Positions 15,705-24,033 of a DNA stretch of 32,500 nucleotides are shown in pieces. Within the stretch, counting starts at the first letter, position 1; every line of letters begins with the position of its first letter. The translations under genes and the position numbers were made by a program. Below the pieces are notes generated by a model. The model was not told the origin of the DNA. It saw only the letters and a list, made by a program, of their open reading frames with translations, and did no database searches. This DNA is from an uncultured Oscillospiraceae bacterium (GTDB lineage Bacteria; Bacillota; Clostridia; Oscillospirales; Oscillospiraceae). The DNA lies in assembly GCA_934670025.1 (NCBI GenBank), contig CAKUOS010000024.1, positions 1-32,500 on the forward strand, given 5' to 3'.

Positions 15705-18038
15705 TTATTCCGTTTCGAGCACGATCTTACCGTCTTCGCAGGCGGCTTTGACGGTATGCAGCGGCTCCATATAGCTGCGGATGATTCGCTCGGCGATGGG
15801 ATCCTCGAGATCCGTCTGGATCGTGCGGCGCAGGTTGCGCGCGCCGTAGGCCACGGAGTAGGACTTTTTCACGAGGAAGTCCTTGACGCTCTCGTCCCAC
15901 GAGAACTGTACGCCGCGCGCGTCCAGCGCGTCGCGCAGCTCGCCGAGCATGATATCCGCGATGGCGCGGAAATTGTCCTCGGAGAGCCGGTTGAAGCAGA
16001 CGATCTCGTCGACGCGGTTGATGAACTCGGGCCGCAGGAATTCGCCCAGCGCCTTCAGGGCCTTTTCCTTCGACTGCTCGGTGAGGCTGCGGCTGAAGCC
16101 GACACTGCCGCCCTTTTCGTTCGAACCGGCGTTGGAGGTCATGATGATGATCGTGTTTTCGAAGTTCACGACGCGGCCCTGCGCGTCGGTGATGCGGCCG
16201 TCGTCGAGAATTTGCAGCAGGATGTTGAGCACGTCCGGGTGCGCCTTTTCCAGTTCGTCGAAGAGGATGACGGAGTACGGACGGCGGCGGATCTTCTCGG
16301 TCAGCTGGCCGGCCTCGTCATAGCCGACGTAGCCCGGAGGCGAACCGATGAGCTTCGACACGCTGTGCTTTTCCATATACTCGGACATATCGAGGCGGAT
16401 GAGCGACTCGACGGACTCGAACATCTCATTTGCCAGGCACTTGACAAGCTCCGTCTTGCCCACGCCGGTCGAGCCGACGAAGATGAACGACACGGGATGC
16501 TTTTTCGTCTGGATGCCGACGCGCGAACGGCGGATGGCCGAGACGACGGAGGCGATGGCCTCATCCTGCCCAACGATATGCGTTTTGAGCTGCGCGTCGA
16601 GGTTCAGAAGCTGCTCGTATTCCTGCGCGCGGATCTTGCTGGCCGGGATCTTGGTCCAGAGCTCGATGATGCGCGCAAGATTGTCGATCGTAAGGACGGG
16701 CTTCGGCTCCTCCTCGAGCAGGGCGATCTCGCCGTTCAGCTGCAAATTGCGGCTGCGCAGCTCCGCCATGCGGGCGTAATCCTCCTGCGTCTTTTCCGCG
16801 CGCTCGGTGAGCATATTCATCTCCAGCTCGTAGTCCGCGCGCTCTTTTTTGAGCGCCTCGAGCCTGCCGAGACTGCGGTTTTTGAGGTTCACGTCGGAGC
16901 ACGCCTCGTCGATGAGGTCGATGGCCTTGTCGGGCAGGAAGCGGTCGGTGATATACCGCTCAGACAGCAGCACCGCCTGCCGCGCGATCTCAGGCGTGAT
17001 GACGACGCCGTGGTACGCCTCGTAGTAGTGGCTGATGCCGCGGATGATGGCGATGGACTGCTCAATGGTGGGTTCGGCGACGGTGACGGGCTGAAAGCGG
17101 CGCTCGAGCGCGGCGTCCTTTTCGATGTGCTTGCGGTATTCGTTGAACGTCGTCGCGCCGATGACCTGGATCTCGCCGCGCGAGAGCGCGGGTTTGAGGA
17201 TATTGGCGGCGTTCATCGAGCCCTCGGCGTCGCCCGCGCCGACGAGATTATGCACCTCGTCGATGACGAGGATGATGTTGCCGAGCTTTTTGACCTCTTC
17301 GATGAGGCCCTTCATGCGGCTTTCAAACTGGCCGCGGAACTGCGTGCCCGCGACGAGCGCGGTGAGGTCCATGAGATAGACCTCCTTGTTCAGCAGCTTA
17401 TACGGCACGTCTTTGGCCGCGATCTTCTGCGCCAGACCCTCGGCGATGGCGGTCTTGCCGACGCCTGGCTCGCCGATGAGGCATGGATTGTTCTTCTGCC
17501 GGCGGTTGAGGATCTGGATGACGCGCTCAAGCTCCTCTTCGCGGCCGATGATGCCGTCGAGCTTGCCGTCGCGCGCCTTCTGCGTGAGATTCTGGCAGTA
17601 GGTATCAAGGAATTTATGCTTTTTATTCTTGGGCGCGGTCGGCTTGAACTCCGCGCCGCGCGGACGCGGCTCGGCCTTTTCCAGCTCCTTATCGGCGGCC
17701 TCTTCCTCGCGGTCGCCGCCGTTCGCGCCGAACAGACGGTTGAGGAACGGGAACGTCGCGGTGCGGCTGTCGTTTTCCTCGTCGCCGTCTTCGTCGCTCT
17801 GCTCCTGCCCGAGCAGCCCCTCAATGCCGTTCATGGCCTCGGTCATCTCGCCGTTGAGGTTTTCCAGCTCGTCCTCGCTCAGGCCCATGCGCTCGATGAG
17901 ATCGTCGACCGGCTTGACGCCGAGCTCGCGCGCACATTTGAGGCAAAGGCCCTCGTTGACGGTCTTGCCGTTTTCAATTTTTGTTATAAAAATGACTGCA
18001 AGATTCTTTTTGCATCTTGAGCATACGGTCGGTTTCAT
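15705..18038 (-). CDS. clpE: ClpE-type AAA+ unfoldase with N-terminal zinc finger
   Basis: A 777-residue two-ring AAA+ protein. Residues 6-35 form a zinc finger (Cys6, Cys9, Cys32, Cys35) like ClpE and McsA, in place of the ClpC N-domain. An acidic linker (about 75-125) follows. AAA1 carries Walker A GEPGVGKT (189-196) and Walker [11 protein letters not shown] (258-267). A middle coiled-coil with a UVR-like segment lies at about 390-445. AAA2 carries GSTGVGKT (522-529) and [10 protein letters not shown] (591-600). A VGF tripeptide at 646-648 fits the loop that docks ClpP, so it should feed unfolded proteins to ClpP. SD AAGGAG precedes the ATG. I see no CtsR-type direct repeat upstream, although ClpE is CtsR-controlled in Bacillus. 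ClpC without its N-domain is the alternative name. Confidence 0.88.
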   Translation of the reverse strand: MKPTVCSRCKKNLAVIFITKIENGKTVNEGLCLKCARELGVKPVDDLIERMGLSEDELENLNGEMTEAMNGIEGLLGQEQSDEDGDEENDSRTATFPFLNRLFGANGGDREEEAADKELEKAEPRPRGAEFKPTAPKNKKHKFLDTYCQNLTQKARDGKLDGIIGREEELERVIQILNRRQKNNPCLIGEPGVGKTAIAEGLAQKIAAKDVPYKLLNKEVYLMDLTALVAGTQFRGQFESRMKGLIEEVKKLGNIILVIDEVHNLVGAGDAEGSMNAANILKPALSRGEIQVIGATTFNEYRKHIEKDAALERRFQPVTVAEPTIEQSIAIIRGISHYYEAYHGVVITPEIARQAVLLSERYITDRFLPDKAIDLIDEACSDVNLKNRSLGRLEALKKERADYELEMNMLTERAEKTQEDYARMAELRSRNLQLNGEIALLEEEPKPVLTIDNLARIIELWTKIPASKIRAQEYEQLLNLDAQLKTHIVGQDEAIASVVSAIRRSRVGIQTKKHPVSFIFVGSTGVGKTELVKCLANEMFESVESLIRLDMSEYMEKHSVSKLIGSPPGYVGYDEAGQLTEKIRRRPYSVILFDELEKAHPDVLNILLQILDDGRITDAQGRVVNFENTIIIMTSNAGSNEKGGSVGFSRSLTEQSKEKALKALGEFLRPEFINRVDEIVCFNRLSEDNFRAIADIMLGELRDALDARGVQFSWDESVKDFLVKKSYSVAYGARNLRRTIQTDLEDPIAERIIRSYMEPLHTVKAACEDGKIVLETE

Positions 18039-18074
18039 ACGGTTTCTCCTTATTGCTGCAATTGCTTATTTCAG

Positions 18075-18083
18075 AGTATAGCA
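18075..18083 (-). promoter_or_regulatory. Extended -10 promoter of clpE
   Basis: On the minus strand, TATACT (18075-18080) preceded by TG-C forms an extended -10 about 37 bases before the clpE ATG. The -35 region is poor. Confidence 0.5.
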
Positions 18084-18133
18084 CAGGCGCGCAGTCGTAT
18101 CATTGCAGAATTGTAAACGATTTGTGGAAAATT

Positions 18134-19294
18134 TTACGGCACGTACAGCGTCCCGTGGCCGTTCGCCAGCAGCAGCGCCGAGCCGTCGGCGCGCATGACG
18201 ACATTCGCCGCGCCCGCGGTATTGTCCGAAACGTCGTATTCCCGCAGCGACTGGTCGTAGATGGCGAGCTTCCCGCTCGTCAGGATGGCCAGATACCGCC
18301 CGGCGGCAGAGACGCCCAGGATCTGCTCGTCCATCGTGAGCGTCCCGAGACTCCCGCCGTCCGTGCCGACGGTCTGCACCGTGTAGCGGTTGCCCGCCTT
18401 ATAGAGGTTCATGACGAGCGTCAGAAAGCCGCTGCCGCTCGTGGTATAGTCCTTGAGATATGCGCCGTCGAAGGCGTAACTGCCCTGCTCCGTGCCGTCG
18501 AGGCCGTAGAACACGACGCCGTCTTCACACAGCGCGTACAGGAGCGAATCGGAGACGAAATGCAGATCGTAGATCAGCGCGTTGCCGGCCGCGATGGTCC
18601 CCACAGGCTCCTCCGCATCGGTGCGGAACAGGAGGATCGACGACTGAAACATCCCGTCCTGCTGGCCGAGCGCGGCCGCGGCGGCATATTTCGCCCCGGG
18701 CGCGACGGTGCAGCGCATGAGATACTGGCTCGACGAGAGCCAGCGGTAGATGAGCGTCTGCGACGCATCGTACACGTTCAGCACCGCACGGTAGCCCGTC
18801 TCGGGCGCAAGATAGCAGATGCTGCCGTCGGAGGCGACGCCGGCGTCGAGGATGGGCTTCTGCGTCGTCAGTTCGAGCACGCTCCCCTTTTTCTGGCTCG
18901 CGGCGATCAGACTGCAGCCGCCCGCGTCATAGGCCAGCGCGATCTCGCCGCCGGTCTTGAGCGTGGGCACGGACAGGCTCTTCTGGATCGACGCCGTCTC
19001 GACGCCGTCCTTATCATAGAGATTCAGCCCCACGGCCGACGCGACCGCCAGCCCGTCGGACAGACCGGCGTACTGGTTGGAATTGCTCTCGTCGTAGACG
19101 AAGCGGCCGGTCCTGCTGTCGTCCGAGATATTGAGATAGCGCACGTAGCGCTGCAAGCTGTCGAGATCCAGCCGGTCGCGGAACACATACGCCGCGGCAC
19201 CGCCCGCAATGAGCAGCGCCAGCAGCGCGAAAACCACGAGCTTTTTGACGAGCCCGGGCTTTTTTTCCGACAGCTGCAAGACATTATCCGACAT
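18134..19294 (-). CDS. DUF5711-like membrane-anchored beta-propeller protein
   Basis: About 386 residues. A short cytoplasmic start and one transmembrane segment (about residues 17-37, KLVVFALLALLIAGGAAAYVF) precede an extracytoplasmic domain of about 340 residues. That domain is made of repeated strand-rich units with recurring Gly-Asp and Tyr patterns (for example DSICYLAP-like, VSDSLLYALCEDGVVFYGLDG, RYLAILTSGKLAIYD), consistent with a beta-propeller of WD40/PQQ type. This fits the DUF5711 family of Clostridia; function unknown. I start at 19294 (MSDNVLQL), which overlaps the truA stop by 11 bases with GGAAGG upstream; the longer reading to 19315 is less likely. Last gene of the ecf-truA operon. 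Confidence 0.75.
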   Translation of the reverse strand: MSDNVLQLSEKKPGLVKKLVVFALLALLIAGGAAAYVFRDRLDLDSLQRYVRYLNISDDSRTGRFVYDESNSNQYAGLSDGLAVASAVGLNLYDKDGVETASIQKSLSVPTLKTGGEIALAYDAGGCSLIAASQKKGSVLELTTQKPILDAGVASDGSICYLAPETGYRAVLNVYDASQTLIYRWLSSSQYLMRCTVAPGAKYAAAAALGQQDGMFQSSILLFRTDAEEPVGTIAAGNALIYDLHFVSDSLLYALCEDGVVFYGLDGTEQGSYAFDGAYLKDYTTSGSGFLTLVMNLYKAGNRYTVQTVGTDGGSLGTLTMDEQILGVSAAGRYLAILTSGKLAIYDQSLREYDVSDNTAGAANVVMRADGSALLLANGHGTLYVP

Positions 19295-20048
19295 GGAAAA
19301 CCGCCTTCCCGTCATCGTACCAGAGTTTCGTCATGTAAAGGCCGCCCGGCGGAACGGTCGGCCCGGCGGCCGTGCGGTCGCCGCTGCGTAGGATCTGCGC
19401 CACGTCCTCGGGCGGGAACTTCCCTTCCGCGGCATAGACGCACGTGCCCGCCATCGCGCGGGCCATATTGTACAGAAAGCCGTTGGCGCACACGCGCAGC
19501 GAAATGAGATCGCCGTCGCGCTCGATCTTGTAATAATACACCGTCCGGACCGTCGATTTTACGTCGGTGCCGACCGAGCGCACGGCCGCAAAATCGTGCG
19601 TGCCGACAAAGCAGTCGGCCGCGCGCTGCATGACGCGCTCGTCGAGGCGCTTGGGATAGAACCATGCGCGGTTGACATAAAACGGGTCGCGGATCCCGGA
19701 GTTGTAGATGAGATACGTATATTCTTTTTTGACGCAGGAACCGATGGCGTTGAAATCCTCGTGGACCTCCATCGCGTTCGTCACGACGATATCCTCCGGC
19801 AGGCGCGTGTTGAGCGCATACGGCAGCCGGTCGCACGGGATGCGCGCGTCGGTGCGGAAATTGGCGACATAGACGCGCGCATGGACGCCCGCGTCTGTAC
19901 GGCCGCAGCCGGTCATATGCACCGGATGGCCGACGATGGAGGCCGCGGCCTCTTCGAGCGTCTGGCCGACGGTCGTGACCGTCTTCTGCACCTGCCAGCC
20001 GTGGTAGGCCGTGCCGAGATATTTGAGTGTCAGGGCGATATTGCGCAT
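19284..20048 (-). CDS. truA: tRNA pseudouridine(38-40) synthase TruA
   Basis: A 254-residue pseudouridine synthase acting on the tRNA anticodon stem-loop at positions 38-40. The catalytic aspartate is in TGCGRTDAGVHA (Asp about residue 52). FNAIGSCVKKEYTYLIYN and FLYNMARAMAGT are conserved further on. Full length. It follows ecfT by 19 bases with AAAGGAAG before the ATG. The ecfA1-ecfA2-ecfT-truA order is widely conserved in Firmicutes. Confidence 0.96.
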   Translation of the reverse strand: MRNIALTLKYLGTAYHGWQVQKTVTTVGQTLEEAAASIVGHPVHMTGCGRTDAGVHARVYVANFRTDARIPCDRLPYALNTRLPEDIVVTNAMEVHEDFNAIGSCVKKEYTYLIYNSGIRDPFYVNRAWFYPKRLDERVMQRAADCFVGTHDFAAVRSVGTDVKSTVRTVYYYKIERDGDLISLRVCANGFLYNMARAMAGTCVYAAEGKFPPEDVAQILRSGDRTAAGPTVPPGGLYMTKLWYDDGKAVFHVG

Positions 20049-20067
20049 CGTATTCTTCCTTTACCCG

Positions 20068-20871
20068 TTATAATCCGAGGCTGCGCAGCGCGATCATGCC
20101 CGCCAGCAGCAAAACACCCGCCGCGTAGGCCAGATAATCGCGCCGTGCGTAGCGCAGCTGCGAGAGCTTCGTGCGGCCCTCGCCGCCGTGGTAGCAGCGG
20201 CACTCCATCGCCGTGGCCAGCTCGTCGGCGCGGCGGAAGGCGCTGATGAACAGCGGCACGAGGATCGGCACGAGCGACTTTGCCCGGCGCAGCAGATTCC
20301 CGGACTCAAAATCCGCGCCTCTGGCCTTCTGCGCAGACATGATCTTGTCCGTCTCCTCGATGAGCGTCGGGATAAAGCGCAGCGCGATGGACATCATCAT
20401 CGAAAGCTCGTGGACCGGCGCGTGCAGTTTTTTTAACGGCGAGAGCAGACTCTCCAAACCGTCGGTCAGCGAGATCGGCGACGTCGTATAGGTTAACATA
20501 AAAGTACCGGCCACGAGCAGCGAGATCCGCAGCACCATGAAAACGGCGTTTTCCAGACCGGACTTCGTGATCCTGAAGATCCAGAACTGCGCGATCGGCT
20601 CGCCCTGGCCATAAAACAGGTTCAAAAGTGCGGTCAGGACGATGATGAACAGCAGCGGCTTGAGGTTTTTGAGCACGACCTTGAGTTTGATCTGCGACAG
20701 CGCGATGACGAGCGCGAGGAACGCGGCGATCACGGCGTAGGACACGAACCATTTCGCCAGGAACAGCGCGACGATATACACGATGACCAGCACGAGCTTC
20801 GTGCGCGGGTCGAGCCGGTGAACGACCGTTTCGCCCGGGAAAAACTGACCGAGCGTGACGTCCTTCAGCAT
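20068..20871 (-). CDS. ecfT: Energy-coupling factor transporter transmembrane protein EcfT
   Basis: A 267-residue membrane protein with about five to six helices and the two cytoplasmic coupling helices that contact the ATPases. The first coupling motif is AQKARGADF and the second is AMECRCYHGGEGRTK. It joins EcfA1/EcfA2 to a separate vitamin- or metal-binding S component. The ATG at 20871 overlaps the end of ecfA2 by 7 bases; the conserved opening MLKDVTLGQFFPG...HRLDPRTKL fits this start. An upstream reading to 20991 is just ecfA2 in another frame. Confidence 0.95.
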   Translation of the reverse strand: MLKDVTLGQFFPGETVVHRLDPRTKLVLVIVYIVALFLAKWFVSYAVIAAFLALVIALSQIKLKVVLKNLKPLLFIIVLTALLNLFYGQGEPIAQFWIFRITKSGLENAVFMVLRISLLVAGTFMLTYTTSPISLTDGLESLLSPLKKLHAPVHELSMMMSIALRFIPTLIEETDKIMSAQKARGADFESGNLLRRAKSLVPILVPLFISAFRRADELATAMECRCYHGGEGRTKLSQLRYARRDYLAYAAGVLLLAGMIALRSLGL

Positions 20872-21734
20872 CCTGCGTCGCCTCCCTTCAAAAGCGGCAG
20901 CAGAAGCTCCGCCGCCTGCTCCACGGTGTAGGCCGAGGCCGGCACATCGACGCCGAGGCGCTGCAATTGCAGCAGCACCTGCGTCATGCACGGCACGTTG
21001 AGGCCCATCTGCACAAGCTCGGCCGCGTGGGAAAAGACCGCGGACGGCGTGCCGTTCATCACGGCGCTGCCCTGCTCCATGACGATGAGCCGGTCGACGT
21101 TGGAGGCGATCTCCTCCATCGAGTGGCTGACCATCACGACGGCGGCGTGCTGCGCGGCCTGATAGTCGCGGATGTTGCAGAGGATGCTCTCGCGGCCGGC
21201 GGGATCGAGGCCCGCGGTCGGCTCGTCGAGAATGAGCACGTCCGGTTCCATGGCGATCACGCCCGCGATGGCCGCGCGGCGCTTTTGTCCGCCCGAAAGG
21301 TCGAACGGGGATTTTTGCAGCTCCGCCTCGGAAATGCCGACGAACCCGGCCGCACGATGCACGCGCGCGTCGATCTCATCGCCCGAAAGGCCCATATTTT
21401 TCGGGCCGAAGGCAATGTCGGCATAGACCGTCTCTTCAAAGAGCTGATACTCCGGGTACTGCATCACAAGACCCACGCGGAAGCGGATCTGCCGCGTAAA
21501 GGCGGCGTCTTCCCAGATATCGCGGCCGTCAAACAGGACCTTTCCGCCGGTGGGCCTCAAAAGGCCGTTCATATGCTGCACAAGCGTCGATTTTCCGGAG
21601 CCGGTGTGGCCGATGAGGCCGACAAACTCGCCGCGCGCAATGGAAAAGCTGACGTCTTGCAGCGCGGCGTGTTCAAACGGCGTGTCCGGGCTGTAGACGT
21701 GCGACAGATGTTGGATCTCTAAAACAGGCGTCAC
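20865..21734 (-). CDS. ecfA2: Energy-coupling factor ATPase EcfA2
   Basis: A 289-residue ABC ATPase. It has Walker A GHTGSGKST (about 41-49), the Q-loop in VMQYPEYQLFEETV (typical of EcfA2), signature LSGGQKRR, Walker B VLILDEPTAGLDP and switch histidine in MVSHSMEEI. The start is a GTG at 21734 that overlaps the ecfA1 TGA (GTGA), with GGAGGAA about ten bases upstream; the first codons then encode TPVLEIQHLSHVYSP, matching the usual ATPase opening. Forms a heterodimer with EcfA1 under EcfT. Confidence 0.94.
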   Translation of the reverse strand: MTPVLEIQHLSHVYSPDTPFEHAALQDVSFSIARGEFVGLIGHTGSGKSTLVQHMNGLLRPTGGKVLFDGRDIWEDAAFTRQIRFRVGLVMQYPEYQLFEETVYADIAFGPKNMGLSGDEIDARVHRAAGFVGISEAELQKSPFDLSGGQKRRAAIAGVIAMEPDVLILDEPTAGLDPAGRESILCNIRDYQAAQHAAVVMVSHSMEEIASNVDRLIVMEQGSAVMNGTPSAVFSHAAELVQMGLNVPCMTQVLLQLQRLGVDVPASAYTVEQAAELLLPLLKGGDAGC

Positions 21735-22609
21735 GGTGTCGTTCCTCCGGGTCGATTCTGAGGATTCCGGATGCGCGCGGCCAGCAGCTGCGCGCACGCT
21801 TCCGGTGTAAGCGCGTCAATGGGAAGCTCGACGCCGCGCGCACGCAGGGCCAGCAGCAGCTGCTCGGTCTGCGGCACGTCGAGGCCGACGCTGCGCAGCC
21901 GCTCATACTGCGCAAAGACCGCCTGCGGCGTGCCGTCGGCGATGATCTTCCCCTCGGACATGGCCACGACGCGTCCGGCGAGCACGGCCTCGTCCATATG
22001 GTGCGTGATGAGGATGACGGTGATCCCCTTTTCGCGGTTCAGCCGCAGGATGGTGCGGAGCACCTCCTGCCGGCCCTGCGGGTCGAGCATGGCCGTCGGC
22101 TCGTCGAGGACGATGCACGCCGGCTGCATGGCGATGACGCCCGCGATGGCGATGCGCTGCTTCTGTCCGCCGGACAAAAGCTGCGGCGCGTAGGTGCGGT
22201 AGTCGTACATCCCGACGGTTTTGAGCGCCTCGTCGACGCGCGCGCGGATCTCCTCCGACGGTACGCCGAGGTTTTCGGGTGCAAACGCGACGTCCTCCTC
22301 CACAACGTTGGAGACGATCTGGTTGTCGGGGTTCTGAAAGACCATACCGACGTGCTGGCGGATGGCCAGCAGCAGCGATTCGTCCTTCGTGTCCATGCCG
22401 CAGACCGTCACGCTGCCGCCCGACGGCAGCAGAATGGCGTTGAGGTGCTTGGCGAGCGTCGATTTGCCGCAGCCGTTGTGGCCGAGCACGGCGACGAAGC
22501 TGCCCGCCTCGACCGATAAGTCCAGACCGTCAAAGACGACGTGCGTTTCGCCGCCGTCCTGCGGGTCATAAGTATAGTGCAGATCTCGGATCTCGATGGC
22601 CTTGCTCAT
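21731..22609 (-). CDS. ecfA1: Energy-coupling factor ATPase EcfA1
   Basis: A 292-residue ABC ATPase with Walker A GHNGCGKST, Q-loop VFQNPDNQIVSNVVEEDVAF (the EcfA1-type QNPDNQ), signature LSGGQKQR, Walker B CIVLDEPTAMLDPQGR and switch histidine in LITHHMDEA. The start MSKAIEIRDL at 22609 is supported by AAGGAG and overlaps the upstream methyltransferase stop (ATGA). No S-component gene lies in this operon, so it is a group II ECF module shared by several S components encoded elsewhere. Confidence 0.95.
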   Translation of the reverse strand: MSKAIEIRDLHYTYDPQDGGETHVVFDGLDLSVEAGSFVAVLGHNGCGKSTLAKHLNAILLPSGGSVTVCGMDTKDESLLLAIRQHVGMVFQNPDNQIVSNVVEEDVAFAPENLGVPSEEIRARVDEALKTVGMYDYRTYAPQLLSGGQKQRIAIAGVIAMQPACIVLDEPTAMLDPQGRQEVLRTILRLNREKGITVILITHHMDEAVLAGRVVAMSEGKIIADGTPQAVFAQYERLRSVGLDVPQTEQLLLALRARGVELPIDALTPEACAQLLAARIRNPQNRPGGTTP

Positions 22610-23475
22610 GGCTTCTCCTTCGTCCAGCGGCACGTCGCGCCGCACGGCAGCGCGAGGCCCGTATCGCGGACCGGCAGCCCCAGCTCGTCCGACTGCGTGA
22701 AGCCGCCGTACTTTTTCGACACGAGCGTCTCGGTCAGATAGCGCATGACGGACGGCGCGAGGCCGGTCGTATAGGAATTGATGATGAAAAACAGCGGATC
22801 GTCGGACAGCACGCGGCTGACAAGCTCGACGAACGGATAGAGGTTCTCTTCGAGCTTCCAGACCTCGCCCGACGGGCCCCGGCCGTAGCTTGGCGGATCC
22901 ATGATGATGGCGTCATACGTCTTGCCGCGGCGGATCTCGCGCTCGACGAACTTCGCGCAGTCGTCCACGATCCAGCGGATGGGCTTGTCCTCCAGCCCGG
23001 AGACCTTTGCGTTCTCCTTCGCCCAGAGCACCATGCCCTTGGCCGCGTCGACGTGGCAGACGCTCGCGCCCGCGGCCGCGCAGGCGATTGTCGCGCCGCC
23101 GGTGTAGGCAAACAGGTTCAGCACGCGGATGGGACGCCCGGCATTGCGGATGGTCTGCATCATGAAGTCCCAGTTGGCCGCCTGCTCCGGGAACACGCCC
23201 GTATGCTTGAAGTTCATGGGCTTGACCTGGAACGTCAGCTCTCTATAGCGCACCTGCCACTGCGCAGGCAGGCGCAGATTCTGCCACTTGCCGCCGCCGG
23301 TATTGGCGCGGGCGTAGCGCGCGTCGTATTTCCGCCAGAGCGGATCGTCCTTCGGCGTGTTCCAGATCACCTGCGGATCCGGGCGCACGAGGATATACTT
23401 TCCCCAGCGCTCCAGCTTTTCACCGGACGAGGTATCAAGGACTTCATAGTCCTTCCATCCATCAGCAAGCCACAT
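22606..23475 (-). CDS. Class I SAM-dependent methyltransferase, RlmI/RlmK-like
   Basis: A 289-residue Rossmann-fold methyltransferase. The SAM-binding motif is VLNLFAYTGGATIACAAAG (about 116-134), VCHVDAAKGMVLWAKENA follows, and the catalytic-type motif is MDPPSYGRGPSGEVWKLE (about 191-208). The overall layout matches 23S rRNA cytosine methyltransferases of the RlmI group without a PUA domain. The target is not certain. AGGAG lies six bases before the ATG. It is the first gene of the operon leading into ecfA1. No clear promoter was found in the repeat-containing DNA upstream. Confidence 0.88.
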   Translation of the reverse strand: MWLADGWKDYEVLDTSSGEKLERWGKYILVRPDPQVIWNTPKDDPLWRKYDARYARANTGGGKWQNLRLPAQWQVRYRELTFQVKPMNFKHTGVFPEQAANWDFMMQTIRNAGRPIRVLNLFAYTGGATIACAAAGASVCHVDAAKGMVLWAKENAKVSGLEDKPIRWIVDDCAKFVEREIRRGKTYDAIIMDPPSYGRGPSGEVWKLEENLYPFVELVSRVLSDDPLFFIINSYTTGLAPSVMRYLTETLVSKKYGGFTQSDELGLPVRDTGLALPCGATCRWTKEKP

Positions 23476-23558
23476 ATTGCTCTCCTAAAAAAGTTATCGA
23501 TTTCGTTTTCCCGTTCAGAAACGTGTCTCCGCCGGCCATATCTTTCCCTGTGCACGTT

Positions 23559-23577
23559 GCAGGGGCCGATGCCCACT
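23559..23577. repeat. Partial GTAGGGGCCGATG-type element
   Basis: The stretch CAGGGGCCGATGCCCACT matches one arm of the dispersed palindrome seen in full at 27529-27557, but the second arm is lost. Apart from this, 23476-23598 shows no gene. Confidence 0.5.
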
Positions 23578-23598
23578 CAGCTCAAGGCCCCCCGTAGT

Positions 23599-23701
23599 CC
23601 CAAAACGCAAACTCGGTCTGCGTTTTGGAAAGGAAGAAACGGCTTTAGAGAATAAGAGACGGCGCTTGCGGCGGCTCGTTTCGGCAAAGCCGTTTCTGAC
23701 G
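23599..23701 (-). repeat. Dispersed hairpin repeat, copy 1
   Basis: Begins with a hairpin CCAAAACGCA/TGCGTTTTGG (23600-23628). A conserved stretch follows containing GGCTTTAGAG-AATAAGAGAC, and it ends in GGCAAAGCCGTTTCTGACG. It is nearly the same as copy 2 (23921-24024). On the opposite strand it matches 27304-27413 and 27414-27507. In this copy no T-run follows the hairpin. Confidence 0.85.
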
Positions 23702-23713
23702 TGTCTCCGACGG

Positions 23714-23920
23714 CCCAATCTTTTCTCTCGCAAGAGAAAAGATTGGGGAGAAAAGAGTGCTTTTGCTCAGAACCCGCCGTCACGTATCTGCTCTGAAACT
23801 TGACAGGTTTTACACCGTCCATTTTGCCTATCTATGAATGACTGCCGAAAGATCACGCCATTGCTTGTGACGGCGGTGTCGGTGCGGACAAAATTTGCGG
23901 CGTGCGCCTGCGGGCGCAGG
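23714..23920 (+). repeat. Composite repeat block with AGAGAAAAGATTGGG hairpin, left copy
   Basis: Opens with a 34-base perfect hairpin (CCCAATCTTTTCTCT / AGAGAAAAGATTGGG, 23714-23747). About 170 bases follow that match, in inverted orientation, 27561-27767. Shared landmarks include GCCGTCACGTATCTGCTC, GACGGCGGTGTCGGTGCGGA and GTGCGCCTGCGGGCG. Short open frames here also appear in the other copy, drift and show no conserved start, so I do not call genes. Confidence 0.85.
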
Positions 23921-24024
23921 AACCAAAATGCAGACTCGGTCTGCATTTTGGAGAGGAAGAAACGGCTTTAGAGAATAAGAGACGGCGCTTGCGGCGGCTC
24001 GTTTCGGCAAAGCCGTTTCTGACG
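23921..24024 (-). repeat. Dispersed hairpin repeat, copy 2, just beyond the penicillin-binding protein stop
   Basis: Hairpin CCAAAATGCAGAC/GTCTGCATTTTGG (23923-23951) plus the same 70-base conserved part as copy 1. It lies directly downstream of the minus-strand penicillin-binding protein gene and probably serves as its terminator, although only TT follows the stem in that direction. Confidence 0.8.
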
Positions 24025-24033
24025 CGCGGGTAC

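Noticed and set aside
20865..22609. Complete vitamin transporter locus
   Set aside because: Only the two ATPases and EcfT are present; no substrate-binding S component adjoins, so no substrate can be assigned.
23577..23822. Open frame of 81 codons within the repeat block, and related frames at 27445-27838 and 27710-28111
   Set aside because: They come from the hairpin and composite repeats (same peptide fragments such as SFLPNLFSCERKDW in different copies and frames), with no SD or conserved start. I treat them as repeat translations, not genes.
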